Assembly (NCBI GenBank): GCA_016928055.1
Contig: JAFGLM010000034.1
Span: forward strand, 1 to 64,000
Length of the DNA stretch: 64,000 nucleotides
Direction of reading: 5' to 3'
Source: Gammaproteobacteria bacterium
Lineage (GTDB): Bacteria > Pseudomonadota > Gammaproteobacteria > HTCC5015
Shown here: piece by piece, positions 1 through 9,387 of the stretch
Position numbering within the stretch: the stretch's first letter is position 1
How the letters are laid out: every line of letters starts with the position of its first letter
The notes under the pieces: generated by a model
Told to the model about the DNA's origin: nothing
Databases searched by the model: none
Seen by the model: the letters and a program-made list of their open reading frames with translations, nothing else
Made by a program: the position numbers and the translations under genes

Positions 1-19
1 CGAGCTACTGCACAGAAGG

Positions 20-39
20 CCTTCAGCCGTCACTGAAGG
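20..39. other. Short hairpin near the window edge
   Basis: CCTTCAG and CTGAAGG form a perfect 7-bp stem with a 6-nt loop. No T-run follows, so it is not a convincing intrinsic terminator on either strand. It could be the end of an upstream transcription unit that lies outside the window. Nothing else is recognisable in bases 1-112. Confidence 0.3.
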
Positions 40-112
40 TGGGCCTCAATTTACTCCCTTGAGACCACAAGTTGAACCATACAAGAAAGTAAGGACGTAA
101 TGACATGATATG

Positions 113-136
113 ATATACCGAAATTAACCGGTATAT
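113..136. promoter_or_regulatory. Inverted repeat upstream of hemG, possible operator
   Basis: ATATACCG at 113-120 is matched by its exact reverse complement CGGTATAT at 129-136, with an 8-nt spacer, ending 8 bases before the hemG start. The size and symmetry fit a site for a dimeric repressor or activator. I do not recognise the regulator family, and a chance AT-rich palindrome is possible. Confidence 0.35.
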
Positions 137-144
137 GCATTAGC

Positions 145-678
145 ATGAAAAACATTCTTATCCTGTATTCAACCACGGACGGTCACACCCGAAAAATAGC
201 CCAATTTCTGTGCGACCGGATGACTGAGCACAGCGCCATAAGTCTGGTTAATATTGAAGACGCAGCGAATGTTGAAATTGAAAGCTTTGATACAATTTTG
301 ATTGCTGCCAGCATACGTTACGGAAAATTCAATTTGTTGCTCAGGCGTTTTGTCGATGCGCAGGCCGGTATTTTAAATAAAAAGAAAACAGCGTTTCTGT
401 CTGTTAATCTGATTGCCAGAAAGCCGGAAAAAAATTCACCGGAAACCAATGTCTATACACGAAAATTCTTGCGCAAAACGAAATGGAGGCCGGACCTGGT
501 TTGTGTCGTTGCCGGTATGCTGGATTATCCGAAGTATAATTTTTTTGACCGCAATATCATCCGTTTTATTATGAAAATCACCGGTGGGCCGACAGATCCG
601 ACCTCGACCATGGAATTCACAGATTGGGATAAGGTGAAAGAGTTTGGGGATATGGTAGATCAATTATTAAATACGTAA
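145..678 (+). CDS. hemG: Protoporphyrinogen IX dehydrogenase, HemG type (flavodoxin fold)
   Basis: HemG oxidises protoporphyrinogen IX to protoporphyrin IX, the penultimate step of heme synthesis, passing electrons to membrane quinone. The 177-residue length matches the family. The N-terminus has a flavodoxin-type FMN phosphate loop (LYSTTDGHTRKIA, residues 7-19). The family-typical insertion region (about residues 100-140, YTRKFLRKTKWRP then GMLDYPKYNFFD) and a C-terminal GGPTDPT segment are also present; these distinguish HemG from ordinary flavodoxins. The gene stands alone with no heme gene beside it. A palindrome just upstream (113-136) may control it. No strong Shine-Dalgarno is visible, but the ATG gives the expected N-terminus. 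Confidence 0.9.
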   Translation: MKNILILYSTTDGHTRKIAQFLCDRMTEHSAISLVNIEDAANVEIESFDTILIAASIRYGKFNLLLRRFVDAQAGILNKKKTAFLSVNLIARKPEKNSPETNVYTRKFLRKTKWRPDLVCVVAGMLDYPKYNFFDRNIIRFIMKITGGPTDPTSTMEFTDWDKVKEFGDMVDQLLNT

Positions 679-734
679 GAGTTGAATTAGCAAGATATTA
701 AATTAATAATGCCCGTTTTGAGCGAGGGAATAAA

Positions 735-1934
735 ATGTCTACCCAGTTTCTGAAAATGCCGGATGATCAAGGTTATTTTGGCGAATATGGCGGACAGATA
801 ATTCCGCCTGAATTGATCAAGATAATGAATGAAATTAATGATTCATACGAACAGGTCAGTCGCTCAAGGGCATTTCAGCAGGAATTGAACGATCTTTATG
901 CGGATTACGTCGGTCGTCCCAGTCCGATCTATTTTGCCAAGAGACTTAGCAAACAACAGGCGGGGGCAAGTATCTATCTGAAGCGCGAAGATTTGAACCA
1001 CACTGGCGCGCATAAAATTAATCACTGCCTCGGTGAAGCACTGTTAGCCAAGCATATGGGTAAGACTAAAGTGTTGGCGGAAACCGGAGCCGGTCAGCAT
1101 GGAGTTGCGTTGGCGACTGCTTGTGCTTTGGTAGGTATTGATTGTGAAATCCATATGGGTGAAGTCGATATCGAGAAAGAACATCCGAATGTTACAAAAA
1201 TGAAAATCCTCGGTTGCAAGCTGGTTCCTGTATCGCGCGGAACCCGCACGCTTAAGGATGCTGTTGACAGCGCCTTTGAAGAGTATCTGAAAGACCCGGT
1301 TCACTTTCTCTATGCGATTGGTTCGGTCGTGGGTCCGCACCCGTTTCCCAAAATGGTGCGTGACTTTCAAAGCATCGTTGGCAGAGAAGCGCGTCAGCAG
1401 TTTCAGGATAAATATGGGAAATTACCGGATATCGTTACAGCTTGTGTGGGCGGTGGTTCCAATGCGATAGGCATTTTTACAGCGTTTTTAAATGACGATG
1501 CCGTTAGATTGATTGGTGTTGAACCGGCTGGAAAAGGCCTGGATACTCCTGATCATGCCGCAACGCTGACACTTGGTACAAAAGGCGCTTTGCACGGATT
1601 CAAGTGTTACAACATTCAGGATCAGGCCGGTAATCCATTGCCGGTATATTCTATTGCATCCGGTCTGGATTACCCCGGTGTGGGTCCGCAGCATTGCTAT
1701 CTGAAGGATCTTGGGCGGGTAGAGTACGAAACAATCGATGACAAAGAATGTCTGGACGCCTTTATGACTTTGTCGCGTCTGGAAGGAATTATACCTGCGC
1801 TGGAAAGTGCACATGCTGTTGCATACGCAATGAAGATAGCAAAGGACTCGTCGGCCGAAAAATCAATATTGGTCAATCTATCAGGAAGAGGTGATAAGGA
1901 CGCAGATTTTGTTGCGGAGTATTTAGCGCTTTAG
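735..1934 (+). CDS. trpB: Tryptophan synthase beta chain, stand-alone variant
   Basis: This PLP enzyme joins indole and serine to make tryptophan. The PLP lysine is K94 in HTGAHKINH, the catalytic glutamate is about E116 in LAETGAG, and the phosphate-binding loop GGGSN lies at 239-243. The substrate-channel segment [10 protein letters not shown] is intact, so the enzyme should be active. Length (399) is normal. There is no trpA, trpF or other trp gene nearby; upstream is hemG and downstream a convergent regulator. Sequence around the PLP lysine reads [12 protein letters not shown] rather than the INNALGQ seen in operonic gammaproteobacterial TrpB, so this is probably a divergent orphan copy. 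It may salvage indole or act independently of TrpA; that is inference. Confidence 0.85.
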   Translation: MSTQFLKMPDDQGYFGEYGGQIIPPELIKIMNEINDSYEQVSRSRAFQQELNDLYADYVGRPSPIYFAKRLSKQQAGASIYLKREDLNHTGAHKINHCLGEALLAKHMGKTKVLAETGAGQHGVALATACALVGIDCEIHMGEVDIEKEHPNVTKMKILGCKLVPVSRGTRTLKDAVDSAFEEYLKDPVHFLYAIGSVVGPHPFPKMVRDFQSIVGREARQQFQDKYGKLPDIVTACVGGGSNAIGIFTAFLNDDAVRLIGVEPAGKGLDTPDHAATLTLGTKGALHGFKCYNIQDQAGNPLPVYSIASGLDYPGVGPQHCYLKDLGRVEYETIDDKECLDAFMTLSRLEGIIPALESAHAVAYAMKIAKDSSAEKSILVNLSGRGDKDADFVAEYLAL

Positions 1935-1956
1935 TTTGTCGAGAAAGTTGTACGGG

Positions 1957-2715
1957 TCACAGCAATTCCTTCAAACGGTTGTAGCCATTACGGCTGATAG
2001 GTAATCGCGATTCATTTTTCAGGATCGCGACCTTGCTGTCTTTGGATTCAGATTCAATGCTTAGCAGATAATGTAAATTGAGAATGTAGGAGCGGTGAAT
2101 CCTGCAAAAATCTCTCTGATCCAGTTGCATTTCCAGATTTTGCAGGCGCTCCTGTTTGATATGCGTTTTATCCTTCAGTTGGATAGCAATGTAATCATCT
2201 GCTGCTTCAATATAGTAAATCTGATCGACAGGGATTATATGAACGTCGCTGCCGTCTCGCACCAGTATACGTTGAAGAGGAATCTGCGTTTGCTGGCGAT
2301 CATGCAATATCTTATTGGGGACGAAAGGTTCACTGGAAAGGAGCCTCTGTTCGACGCGTTCAATGGTTTTTTGCAGGCGTTTTGGATCCAGCGGTTTTAG
2401 TAAGTAATCCAGGGCGTTTTTATCAAAAGCCCGGATTGCATATTCATCATAGGCAGTAACAAATACGATCAGTGGGGCATCATCTCCCAGTAATTCCAGA
2501 ACATCAAATCCATCGAGTTTCGGCATATGAATATCCAGGAACAGCACCTGTGGGTGTAGTTCATTTACCCTTCGTATTGCTTCCAGGCCATGTTCACATT
2601 CAGCGATAATGCTGATTTGAGAATACGGCGCCAATGCGTTACGCAGTGCCTGCCGTGCATGTGTTTCATCATCAACAATAATAGAGGTGATTGTGCCTGT
2701 AGATGCAGCGATCAT
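1957..2715 (-). CDS. LytTR-family response regulator
   Basis: The N-terminal receiver domain (about residues 9-125) has the acidic DDE cluster at 15-17, a phospho-acceptor aspartate at about D61 (FLDIHMPKLDGF) and the conserved lysine in YLLKPL. A linker leads to a C-terminal LytTR DNA-binding domain (about 148-250), recognisable by VRDGSDVHIIPVDQIYYIEA and FCRIHRSYILN. This is the AlgR/LytR class. Its ATG overlaps the histidine-kinase stop as TAATG, so the two are translationally coupled. It is the last gene of a minus-strand run that includes a LiaF-like protein, which suggests an envelope-stress or antimicrobial-sensing role; the target genes are unknown. Confidence 0.9.
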   Translation of the reverse strand: MIAASTGTITSIIVDDETHARQALRNALAPYSQISIIAECEHGLEAIRRVNELHPQVLFLDIHMPKLDGFDVLELLGDDAPLIVFVTAYDEYAIRAFDKNALDYLLKPLDPKRLQKTIERVEQRLLSSEPFVPNKILHDRQQTQIPLQRILVRDGSDVHIIPVDQIYYIEAADDYIAIQLKDKTHIKQERLQNLEMQLDQRDFCRIHRSYILNLHYLLSIESESKDSKVAILKNESRLPISRNGYNRLKELL

Positions 2716-3773
2716 TAATTATGTTTCATTAAGGGGATAATCAAATCAACAATAAATGTATCGGATTCTCTGCTTATATTCAATCGTCCGGCTTCCCCAT
2801 AATGCGCATTAAGTCGTTTTCTGACTGACTGTAGTCCGAAACTTTCGCCAAAATGTTTTCTGTTTGCTTCATCATGGGGATTTTCAATGCGGATTACCAC
2901 ATTTTCCTCATCCTTTTTTATGCTAACAGTTAATAAACCACCTTCAAGGCTGTTATCAATCCCATGTTTGATACTGTTTTCAATAAGGGGAAATAGCAGC
3001 AAAGGTAAAACAGGTTCTGACAGAAGGTTTTCATCAATATCGTAGTGCGTTTCAAGACGGGCGCCAAATCGTTCCTTCTCCACATCAAGATAGTTTTTGA
3101 TATGAATTAATTCGTCACCGATCGTTGCGGATTTTTTGCGACCATAGCTAACGCTATAACGTAAAAATTCCGCTATTTGTAAACAGATTTCATGTACTTT
3201 CTTAGGGTCGACTAAGGCGAGATTGGCCAAAGTATTGAGACTATTAAACAGGAAATGCGGATGTACTGATGCCTTGATTGCCTGCAGTTCTGTTTGGCTG
3301 ATCAGTAATTTACGCTGTAACTCCGAACGTTCCATTCTGTCGTGTTGCTCCGCCATCAAGTATACATAGTGTGCCAGTATCCAGAAGCAGTATAGAATCG
3401 CGCCAACAATGGATAATAGTACGATAGAATTCCGGAACAACGGGAACCAGTCATCATGGATTGATTCGTTTAACAGGTAGACATAGGTTGCGCCGATGAC
3501 AAGCCACAGAAATATAGTTGAAAGCATACCTGCGATTTGTGTTGTTAGTAATCGCAGGAAATTGGTTTGTCGGATGGGCAATCGAAGGCAAATGAAATAA
3601 TTGGCGATACAAAAGAAAAAGTACGCAAAAAGTAATGGCCAGAACAGAATCAATGCTTCCGACAAATCGACATCAAGCACCAGATACAGGAAGTAGGTGA
3701 TGATAAAGGTAAGAGCAAGCCAAAGGCCGGAAACAGCGATCAGGTGTCGTGCCGAATAAAATATGGGATGCAT
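2715..3773 (-). CDS. LytS/AlgZ-type sensor histidine kinase
   Basis: About 140 N-terminal residues form four hydrophobic membrane segments. A short coiled coil follows, then a His_kinase domain (Pfam PF06580 type) with HPHFLFNSLNTLANL; the likely phospho-acceptor is H173. A C-terminal ATPase domain carries the N-box ENSIKHGI. There is no extracellular sensor domain, so it may sense the membrane itself or through a partner. Start and stop overlap the flanking genes as TAATG at both ends, giving strict coupling to the LiaF-like gene upstream and the LytTR regulator downstream. Confidence 0.9.
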   Translation of the reverse strand: MHPIFYSARHLIAVSGLWLALTFIITYFLYLVLDVDLSEALILFWPLLFAYFFFCIANYFICLRLPIRQTNFLRLLTTQIAGMLSTIFLWLVIGATYVYLLNESIHDDWFPLFRNSIVLLSIVGAILYCFWILAHYVYLMAEQHDRMERSELQRKLLISQTELQAIKASVHPHFLFNSLNTLANLALVDPKKVHEICLQIAEFLRYSVSYGRKKSATIGDELIHIKNYLDVEKERFGARLETHYDIDENLLSEPVLPLLLFPLIENSIKHGIDNSLEGGLLTVSIKKDEENVVIRIENPHDEANRKHFGESFGLQSVRKRLNAHYGEAGRLNISRESDTFIVDLIIPLMKHN

Positions 3774-4468
3774 TAGTTCTTAACGTCAATACCACCCATC
3801 ACCGCATAACCTTTAATGACCAGTGTTTTTCTGGGTAATTGCAATTGCTCGGCCAGGCAGGTTGTACGATTGGATACGCCACCGAGTAATGGCACTGCTT
3901 TAATATTAACCTGCCAATGTGCGGGAACTTTTATATCGGTTCCGCCCATCAGTGAAAGCACCTCAATTTCCATGCTGTCGGTTTCCATATCCGCCTCACT
4001 TATATCGATATTGGCGCCACCAAGGATACAGGTGATATGGCCGCTAGCCAGTCTGGGTGAACGCGAATTGAATTCACCGCCACCCAGTATCGAGAAGACT
4101 TCTATGCTGTTGTCGTGACCAGCATTGCTGTGCGGCTTAAACAGACGTGGCCGAAGAAAGTAAAGTCCGATAATAAGCAGTAGTACCGGGACAATAAATT
4201 TGTGCCATTGCAACTGAAAAACATCGTATTTTGCCAGCAAAAATAATGAGCCAAGACCAATAAGCAATATCGGCCCAACACGACTCTTTCCTTTATTGGG
4301 GCCATAAAGCACCGCGGCGCCTATAACAACCAAAGCCAGGGGCCAATTACCGAGTACTTTGTCGAATATACTGATACCGAGATTATCAAGAAGAATCAGC
4401 AAAGCGACTGCAATAATAATAAGTCCGATAATGGCCCTCGGCCTAAATAGATCGCTTAATCTGTGCAT
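3773..4468 (-). CDS. LiaF-like membrane protein (DUF5668 plus C-terminal beta domain)
   Basis: The N-terminal half (residues 10-105) contains about four hydrophobic helices of the DUF5668 type (AIIGLIIIAVALLILLDNLG onward). The C-terminal half (about 120-231) is repetitive beta sequence with FSILGGGEF, CILGGANID, LSLMGGTDIKVP and AVMGGIDVKN, the pattern of LiaF/YvqF C-terminal domains. In Firmicutes LiaF inhibits the LiaS kinase. Here the gene is coupled to a LytS-type kinase by a TAATG overlap, so a similar modulator role is plausible but inferred. No signal peptide is seen; the C-terminal domain is probably cytoplasmic. Confidence 0.75.
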   Translation of the reverse strand: MHRLSDLFRPRAIIGLIIIAVALLILLDNLGISIFDKVLGNWPLALVVIGAAVLYGPNKGKSRVGPILLIGLGSLFLLAKYDVFQLQWHKFIVPVLLLIIGLYFLRPRLFKPHSNAGHDNSIEVFSILGGGEFNSRSPRLASGHITCILGGANIDISEADMETDSMEIEVLSLMGGTDIKVPAHWQVNIKAVPLLGGVSNRTTCLAEQLQLPRKTLVIKGYAVMGGIDVKN

Positions 4469-4525
4469 TAACGACGTCCCTTAAGGAAAAGCGTGGTTCA
4501 TAGAGTGGCAAAATTTTAGAAGCAA

Positions 4526-4888
4526 CTACTCCGGTTTTCCCTCGTCTTGGTTGATGCTTTCTTTGCTCGCTTTACGTGCGGCTACGTTAGATTGCGCGGA
4601 TGCAGCAGGCCACTCGGAAAATGGGAAGGCCTTATCTTCACTGTTATATGTCAGGAACTGCAAGACCTGGAAAATGTAAGTTGTAATCGAACCGCCCAGG
4701 CTGCGCAGGTTGGTATTATCCTTGCCGGTAATTAAAGCGAAGAGGAACTGCAAAGCGATCAAAACGCCGATTATCGTGCTGGCCACATACAATAGAACAA
4801 CAAACACCAGCATGAAAATCAGACGCAACCAGTGCTTGGGTGATAATAGATTGGACTTAAGTTCATCTTTTGAAATTTTATCGATCAT
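4526..4888 (-). CDS. DUF4389 membrane protein
   Basis: A 120-residue protein with two predicted membrane helices (about residues 20-45 and 47-56, LIFMLVFVVLLYVASTIIGVL then FLFALITG) and the conserved DUF4389 tail (GGSITTYIFQVLQFLTYNSEDKAFPF). Function is unknown. It is the first gene of the minus-strand kinase/regulator group, about 57 bases ahead of the LiaF-like gene, and a candidate promoter lies just upstream at 4931-4959. The C-terminus is polar and low in complexity. Co-transcription with the two-component genes is likely from spacing but not shown. Confidence 0.7.
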   Translation of the reverse strand: MIDKISKDELKSNLLSPKHWLRLIFMLVFVVLLYVASTIIGVLIALQFLFALITGKDNTNLRSLGGSITTYIFQVLQFLTYNSEDKAFPFSEWPAASAQSNVAARKASKESINQDEGKPE

Positions 4889-4930
4889 TGGAGTTCTCCG
4901 AAAATGATATGGATTTGGTAACTATTATCG

Positions 4931-4959
4931 AGGATAGGCAATACTATAGCGTTTGTCAG
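4931..4959 (-). promoter_or_regulatory. Candidate sigma-70 promoter for the DUF4389/two-component genes
   Basis: Read on the minus strand: CTGACA (4959-4954), a 17-nt spacer, then TATCCT (4936-4931). The -35 matches five of six consensus bases and the -10 four of six. The site lies in the only sizeable gap upstream of the group, about 45 bases before the DUF4389 start. Confidence 0.4.
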
Positions 4960-5012
4960 CGGCTTTTCGGCGAATACCGTGTTGTGCTCGGTTATTGACG
5001 ATTATCCGCTGA

Positions 5013-5822
5013 TTATTCAAGTCGTTCGACTTTGATATATATCAGGTCGCGCGACCCGGTTGTTATTACTGAACTGCCGCCACCATTTTGCGTTGAGTTT
5101 GAACGTGAAGTATTAATTCCGCTAACCGGTATCCATTCGCCAAGCTTACCGTGCACAGTCGTTTCGACTCTGGACACATTTATGGCGCCCGTCGTCAGCA
5201 GGCTGTCATTTTTCTGTTTTAAATCCAGCCTGACATTATCACCGTTTAACCAGGCGGTGACGTAGTAACCGTTTTCTACTGGATGGTAGTCGATTACATC
5301 ATGCTCAACGATGTATCCGTTATTTCGCCGTCGATCGGTCATTCTTATCGGTACGGAGGTGCCGGTGAAGACAAGGGCAGGTTGTCCTTCGGTTGCTCGT
5401 ATTTGCGGAGTGTTTCGTTCTAATGTTGAGGCAATCTGATTTGACGCTTGTAGCTGAACGCCATTTTGATTGCCTGATTTAATACGAATATGATCATTGC
5501 CCAGCGAACCGCTTATGGTAATACCGGATCGATCATTCGTAACAGTATTGGTGTTTCTGACAGATATTAGTAATTGCGCGGGAGTTTTATCCAGGTGCTC
5601 TACAAGCGTTTGAATATTTCGTGTTGTTTCGGGGCCGGCATTTAAATAGAGTTCATAACCATGGCCACTCACTCCCTCATTAAGCTGCAACATGGGTTTG
5701 ATGGTGTCGATCAATTCATCGGCCTGACGATTTTTCAGCTGTATAATGGTTAGTTGTTGCGCGGCAGTAAAATGCAGACAGCAAAGTAAAAGAAAGAAAG
5801 CAATTAATTTCTGTTTTTTCAT
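5013..5822 (-). CDS. Periplasmic secretin-N-domain-like protein without a secretin barrel
   Basis: A 269-residue protein with a clear signal peptide (MKKQKLIAFFLLLCCLHFTAAQQ, cleavage near residue 21). Residues 22-95 read like a secretin N1/NolW repeat: LTIIQLKNRQADELIDTIKPML, then LYLNAGPETTRNIQTLVEHLDKTPAQLLISV. The remaining part has the start of a secretin-like region (VPIRMTD, VENGYYVTAWL) but is far too short for the outer-membrane channel. It may be a relic or a soluble adaptor with a ring-forming domain. No pilus or type II secretion genes are adjacent. It sits between the two-component group and purB, all on the minus strand. Confidence 0.55.
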   Translation of the reverse strand: MKKQKLIAFFLLLCCLHFTAAQQLTIIQLKNRQADELIDTIKPMLQLNEGVSGHGYELYLNAGPETTRNIQTLVEHLDKTPAQLLISVRNTNTVTNDRSGITISGSLGNDHIRIKSGNQNGVQLQASNQIASTLERNTPQIRATEGQPALVFTGTSVPIRMTDRRRNNGYIVEHDVIDYHPVENGYYVTAWLNGDNVRLDLKQKNDSLLTTGAINVSRVETTVHGKLGEWIPVSGINTSRSNSTQNGGGSSVITTGSRDLIYIKVERLE

Positions 5823-5847
5823 GTTTGCAGGCTCTGCGGTTCAAATG

Positions 5848-6372
5848 TTACAAATGCAATCGTCTAAGTTGCGGGTCAGGTTCGCTGACTTCCCAGATTT
5901 CCATGAATTTTTCTGAAAGTTTTTTACCCTGCAAAGGATTGTGATAGCAAACATCGGTATCGAAACGGTCGGCAAATTGGCGAAAGGCATATCCGGTCTG
6001 ATCCGCCAGCAGAAACGCGTGATTATAGTCTTTGTAATCTTTACTGATTTGGCGTATCTGCACATAAGAGCTGAGCTGCTGATGTAGCGAAATCAAACGG
6101 TGGTTAGCCTGAACAGCCTGTGTACTGTCATGCACAAGTATCTGGATGCTGGTATAGCGACTGCGTCGAATAAGTCTTTTTAATGCGTCAATAAACGCAT
6201 CATTATCATATAGCTGCTGATCGAGATGGCGGCTGATGATTTGTATGCTGCGACTGCTTTGCAGAACCAGATCAAGTGAGACAGCGTTTAGTTCATCCGA
6301 TATTTCAATCTCAAATTCTTCAGTGCTTTGACCGAGAATATGCAGATCAAGCTGTTCAACGCTCATTGTCAC
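5848..6372 (-). CDS. Conserved hypothetical protein, PLD-like (DUF7931-type)
   Basis: A soluble protein of about 174 residues with no signal peptide. The middle (SIQIISRHLDQQLYD, then SIQILVHDSTQAVQANHRLI) resembles the phospholipase-D-like fold found fused to acetyltransferases in gammaproteobacteria, but no HKD catalytic motif is present, so it is probably non-enzymatic. The start is GTG at 6372 or ATG at 6366; the purB stop codon directly precedes it (TAAGTGACAATG), so the two genes are tightly coupled. Function unknown; the family assignment is from memory of sequence pattern only. Confidence 0.5.
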   Translation of the reverse strand: MTMSVEQLDLHILGQSTEEFEIEISDELNAVSLDLVLQSSRSIQIISRHLDQQLYDNDAFIDALKRLIRRSRYTSIQILVHDSTQAVQANHRLISLHQQLSSYVQIRQISKDYKDYNHAFLLADQTGYAFRQFADRFDTDVCYHNPLQGKKLSEKFMEIWEVSEPDPQLRRLHL

Positions 6373-7791
<1,419 letters not shown>

Positions 7792-7869
7792 TTACCGCAG
7801 AATGGGATAAGGTCCGGGAGCGGAACTTCCGGGATTGAACAACTAAATAATATCGTGAGGCGATTTGTC

Positions 7870-9264
7870 GTGAAAAAACCGCAATACAGACAAGAAAAAG
7901 ACAGCATGGGTGAACTGAACGTGCCGGTTGATGCTTTGTGGGGTGCGCAGACACAACGGGCGATCGAAAATTTTCCGGTCAGTGGATTAACTATGCCACG
8001 TAGTTTTATCCGGGCGTTGGGTTTGGTGAAGGCCGCTTGCGCGTCAGTCAATCGCGATTTGGGCTTATTGGAACCTGAACTGGCCACTATCATTGAAGAG
8101 GTCGCCATGGAGGTTTCCGAGGGCAAGTATGACGCCCATTTTCCGGTTGATGTTTTCCAGACCGGCTCCGGGACCAGTACCAATATGAATGCGAATGAGG
8201 TGATTGCGACGGTTGCTAAACAGACGTCCGACAAACCGATTCACCCTAATGATCATGTCAATATGAGCCAGAGCTCAAACGACGTCATCCCCACCTGTAT
8301 CCATGTCAGCGCCTGCCTGGAAATTGTTGAAGAATTGTTGCCGGCGCTGGAACATCTTGCGGTTGTGATTGAGAGTAAGGCGGAAGAGTTATCCGGAGTG
8401 GTTAAAACCGGGCGTACCCATCTGATGGATGCGATGCCGGTGACCATGGGCCAGGAGCTGAGTGGCTGGGCCAGTCAGATCAGAAACGGTATGGCGCGTA
8501 TTACCGGCAGTTTGCGTCGTTTACAGGAGCTGGCGCAGGGCGGCACGGCGGTTGGTACGGGTATCAATGCGAACCCCGAGTTTGGACAGCGAGTCGCGGA
8601 GCGCCTTGCCGTTATGACAGTGGTGTCTTTTTCGCCGAAACCGAATTTATATGAAGCGCTCAGCTGTCAGGATGCGGCCGTTGAAATGAGTGGCCAGTTA
8701 AAAACGCTGGCAGTGAGCTTGATGAAGATCGCTAATGATTTACGCTGGATGAACAGCGGTCCGTTGGCAGGGCTGGCTGAGATTCTGTTGCCGGCGTTGC
8801 AGCCGGGCAGCAGCATTATGCCGGGTAAGGTTAATCCGGTAATCCCGGAAGCGGTGGCGATGGTTGCGGCGCAGGTCATTGGAAATGACAGCACGATTAC
8901 TATAGCGGGGCAAAGTGGAAATTTTCAGCTTAACGTTGCCTTGCCGGTGATTGCCTATAATCTTTTGCAGAGTATCGAACTGTTGAGCAATTCTGCTCGT
9001 GTTCTTGCTGATAAAGCCATTCGCGATTTTAAGGTCAATATCGATAGCTTGAATGCAGCGCTGGATCGCAATCCCATTCTTGTTACGGCGTTGAATCGTG
9101 TTATTGGCTACGAGCTGGGTGCAGCGATTGCCAAGCAGGCTTATATTGAGAAACGTGCCGTACTCGATGTCGCGCGCGAGCGGACCGATCTGAATCTGGA
9201 GCAGCTTAAAGCCTTGCTGGATCCAGCCAAACTCACTGAAGGCGGAATACCGGATCAGCCCTGA
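7870..9264 (+). CDS. fumC: Class II fumarate hydratase
   Basis: FumC interconverts fumarate and malate in the TCA cycle without an iron-sulfur cluster. Conserved segments: DSMGELNVPVDALWGAQTQRA near the start, GSGTSTNMNANEV, SQSSNDVIPT, GRTHLMDAMP and the signature GSSIMPGKVNPVIPEA. The GTG at 7870 is chosen because GAGG lies nine bases upstream and the protein then begins at the family position; the reading frame stays open upstream to 7744 without homology. Length is 464. The C-terminus ends shortly after KLTEGGIP as in other members. Confidence 0.93.
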   Translation: MKKPQYRQEKDSMGELNVPVDALWGAQTQRAIENFPVSGLTMPRSFIRALGLVKAACASVNRDLGLLEPELATIIEEVAMEVSEGKYDAHFPVDVFQTGSGTSTNMNANEVIATVAKQTSDKPIHPNDHVNMSQSSNDVIPTCIHVSACLEIVEELLPALEHLAVVIESKAEELSGVVKTGRTHLMDAMPVTMGQELSGWASQIRNGMARITGSLRRLQELAQGGTAVGTGINANPEFGQRVAERLAVMTVVSFSPKPNLYEALSCQDAAVEMSGQLKTLAVSLMKIANDLRWMNSGPLAGLAEILLPALQPGSSIMPGKVNPVIPEAVAMVAAQVIGNDSTITIAGQSGNFQLNVALPVIAYNLLQSIELLSNSARVLADKAIRDFKVNIDSLNAALDRNPILVTALNRVIGYELGAAIAKQAYIEKRAVLDVARERTDLNLEQLKALLDPAKLTEGGIPDQP

Positions 9265-9286
9265 AATATCGGAAAAGCGCGAACAC

Positions 9287-9314
9287 TTTGAGCCCTCTGG
9301 AATTACGTTATAAT
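9287..9314 (+). promoter_or_regulatory. Candidate promoter for acnA
   Basis: A perfect TATAAT lies at 9309-9314, with TTTGAG at 9287-9292 as a weak -35 (16-nt spacer). It is in the 123-bp fumC-acnA gap, about 74 bases ahead of the acnA start, suggesting acnA is not simply read through from fumC. Confidence 0.45.
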
Positions 9315-9387
9315 CCGCGCCACTTTTTGACGCTCAGAAACAGTCGCCCATAAAATTTAACCCTTTGATTAGTACCAGGATTTCTGC

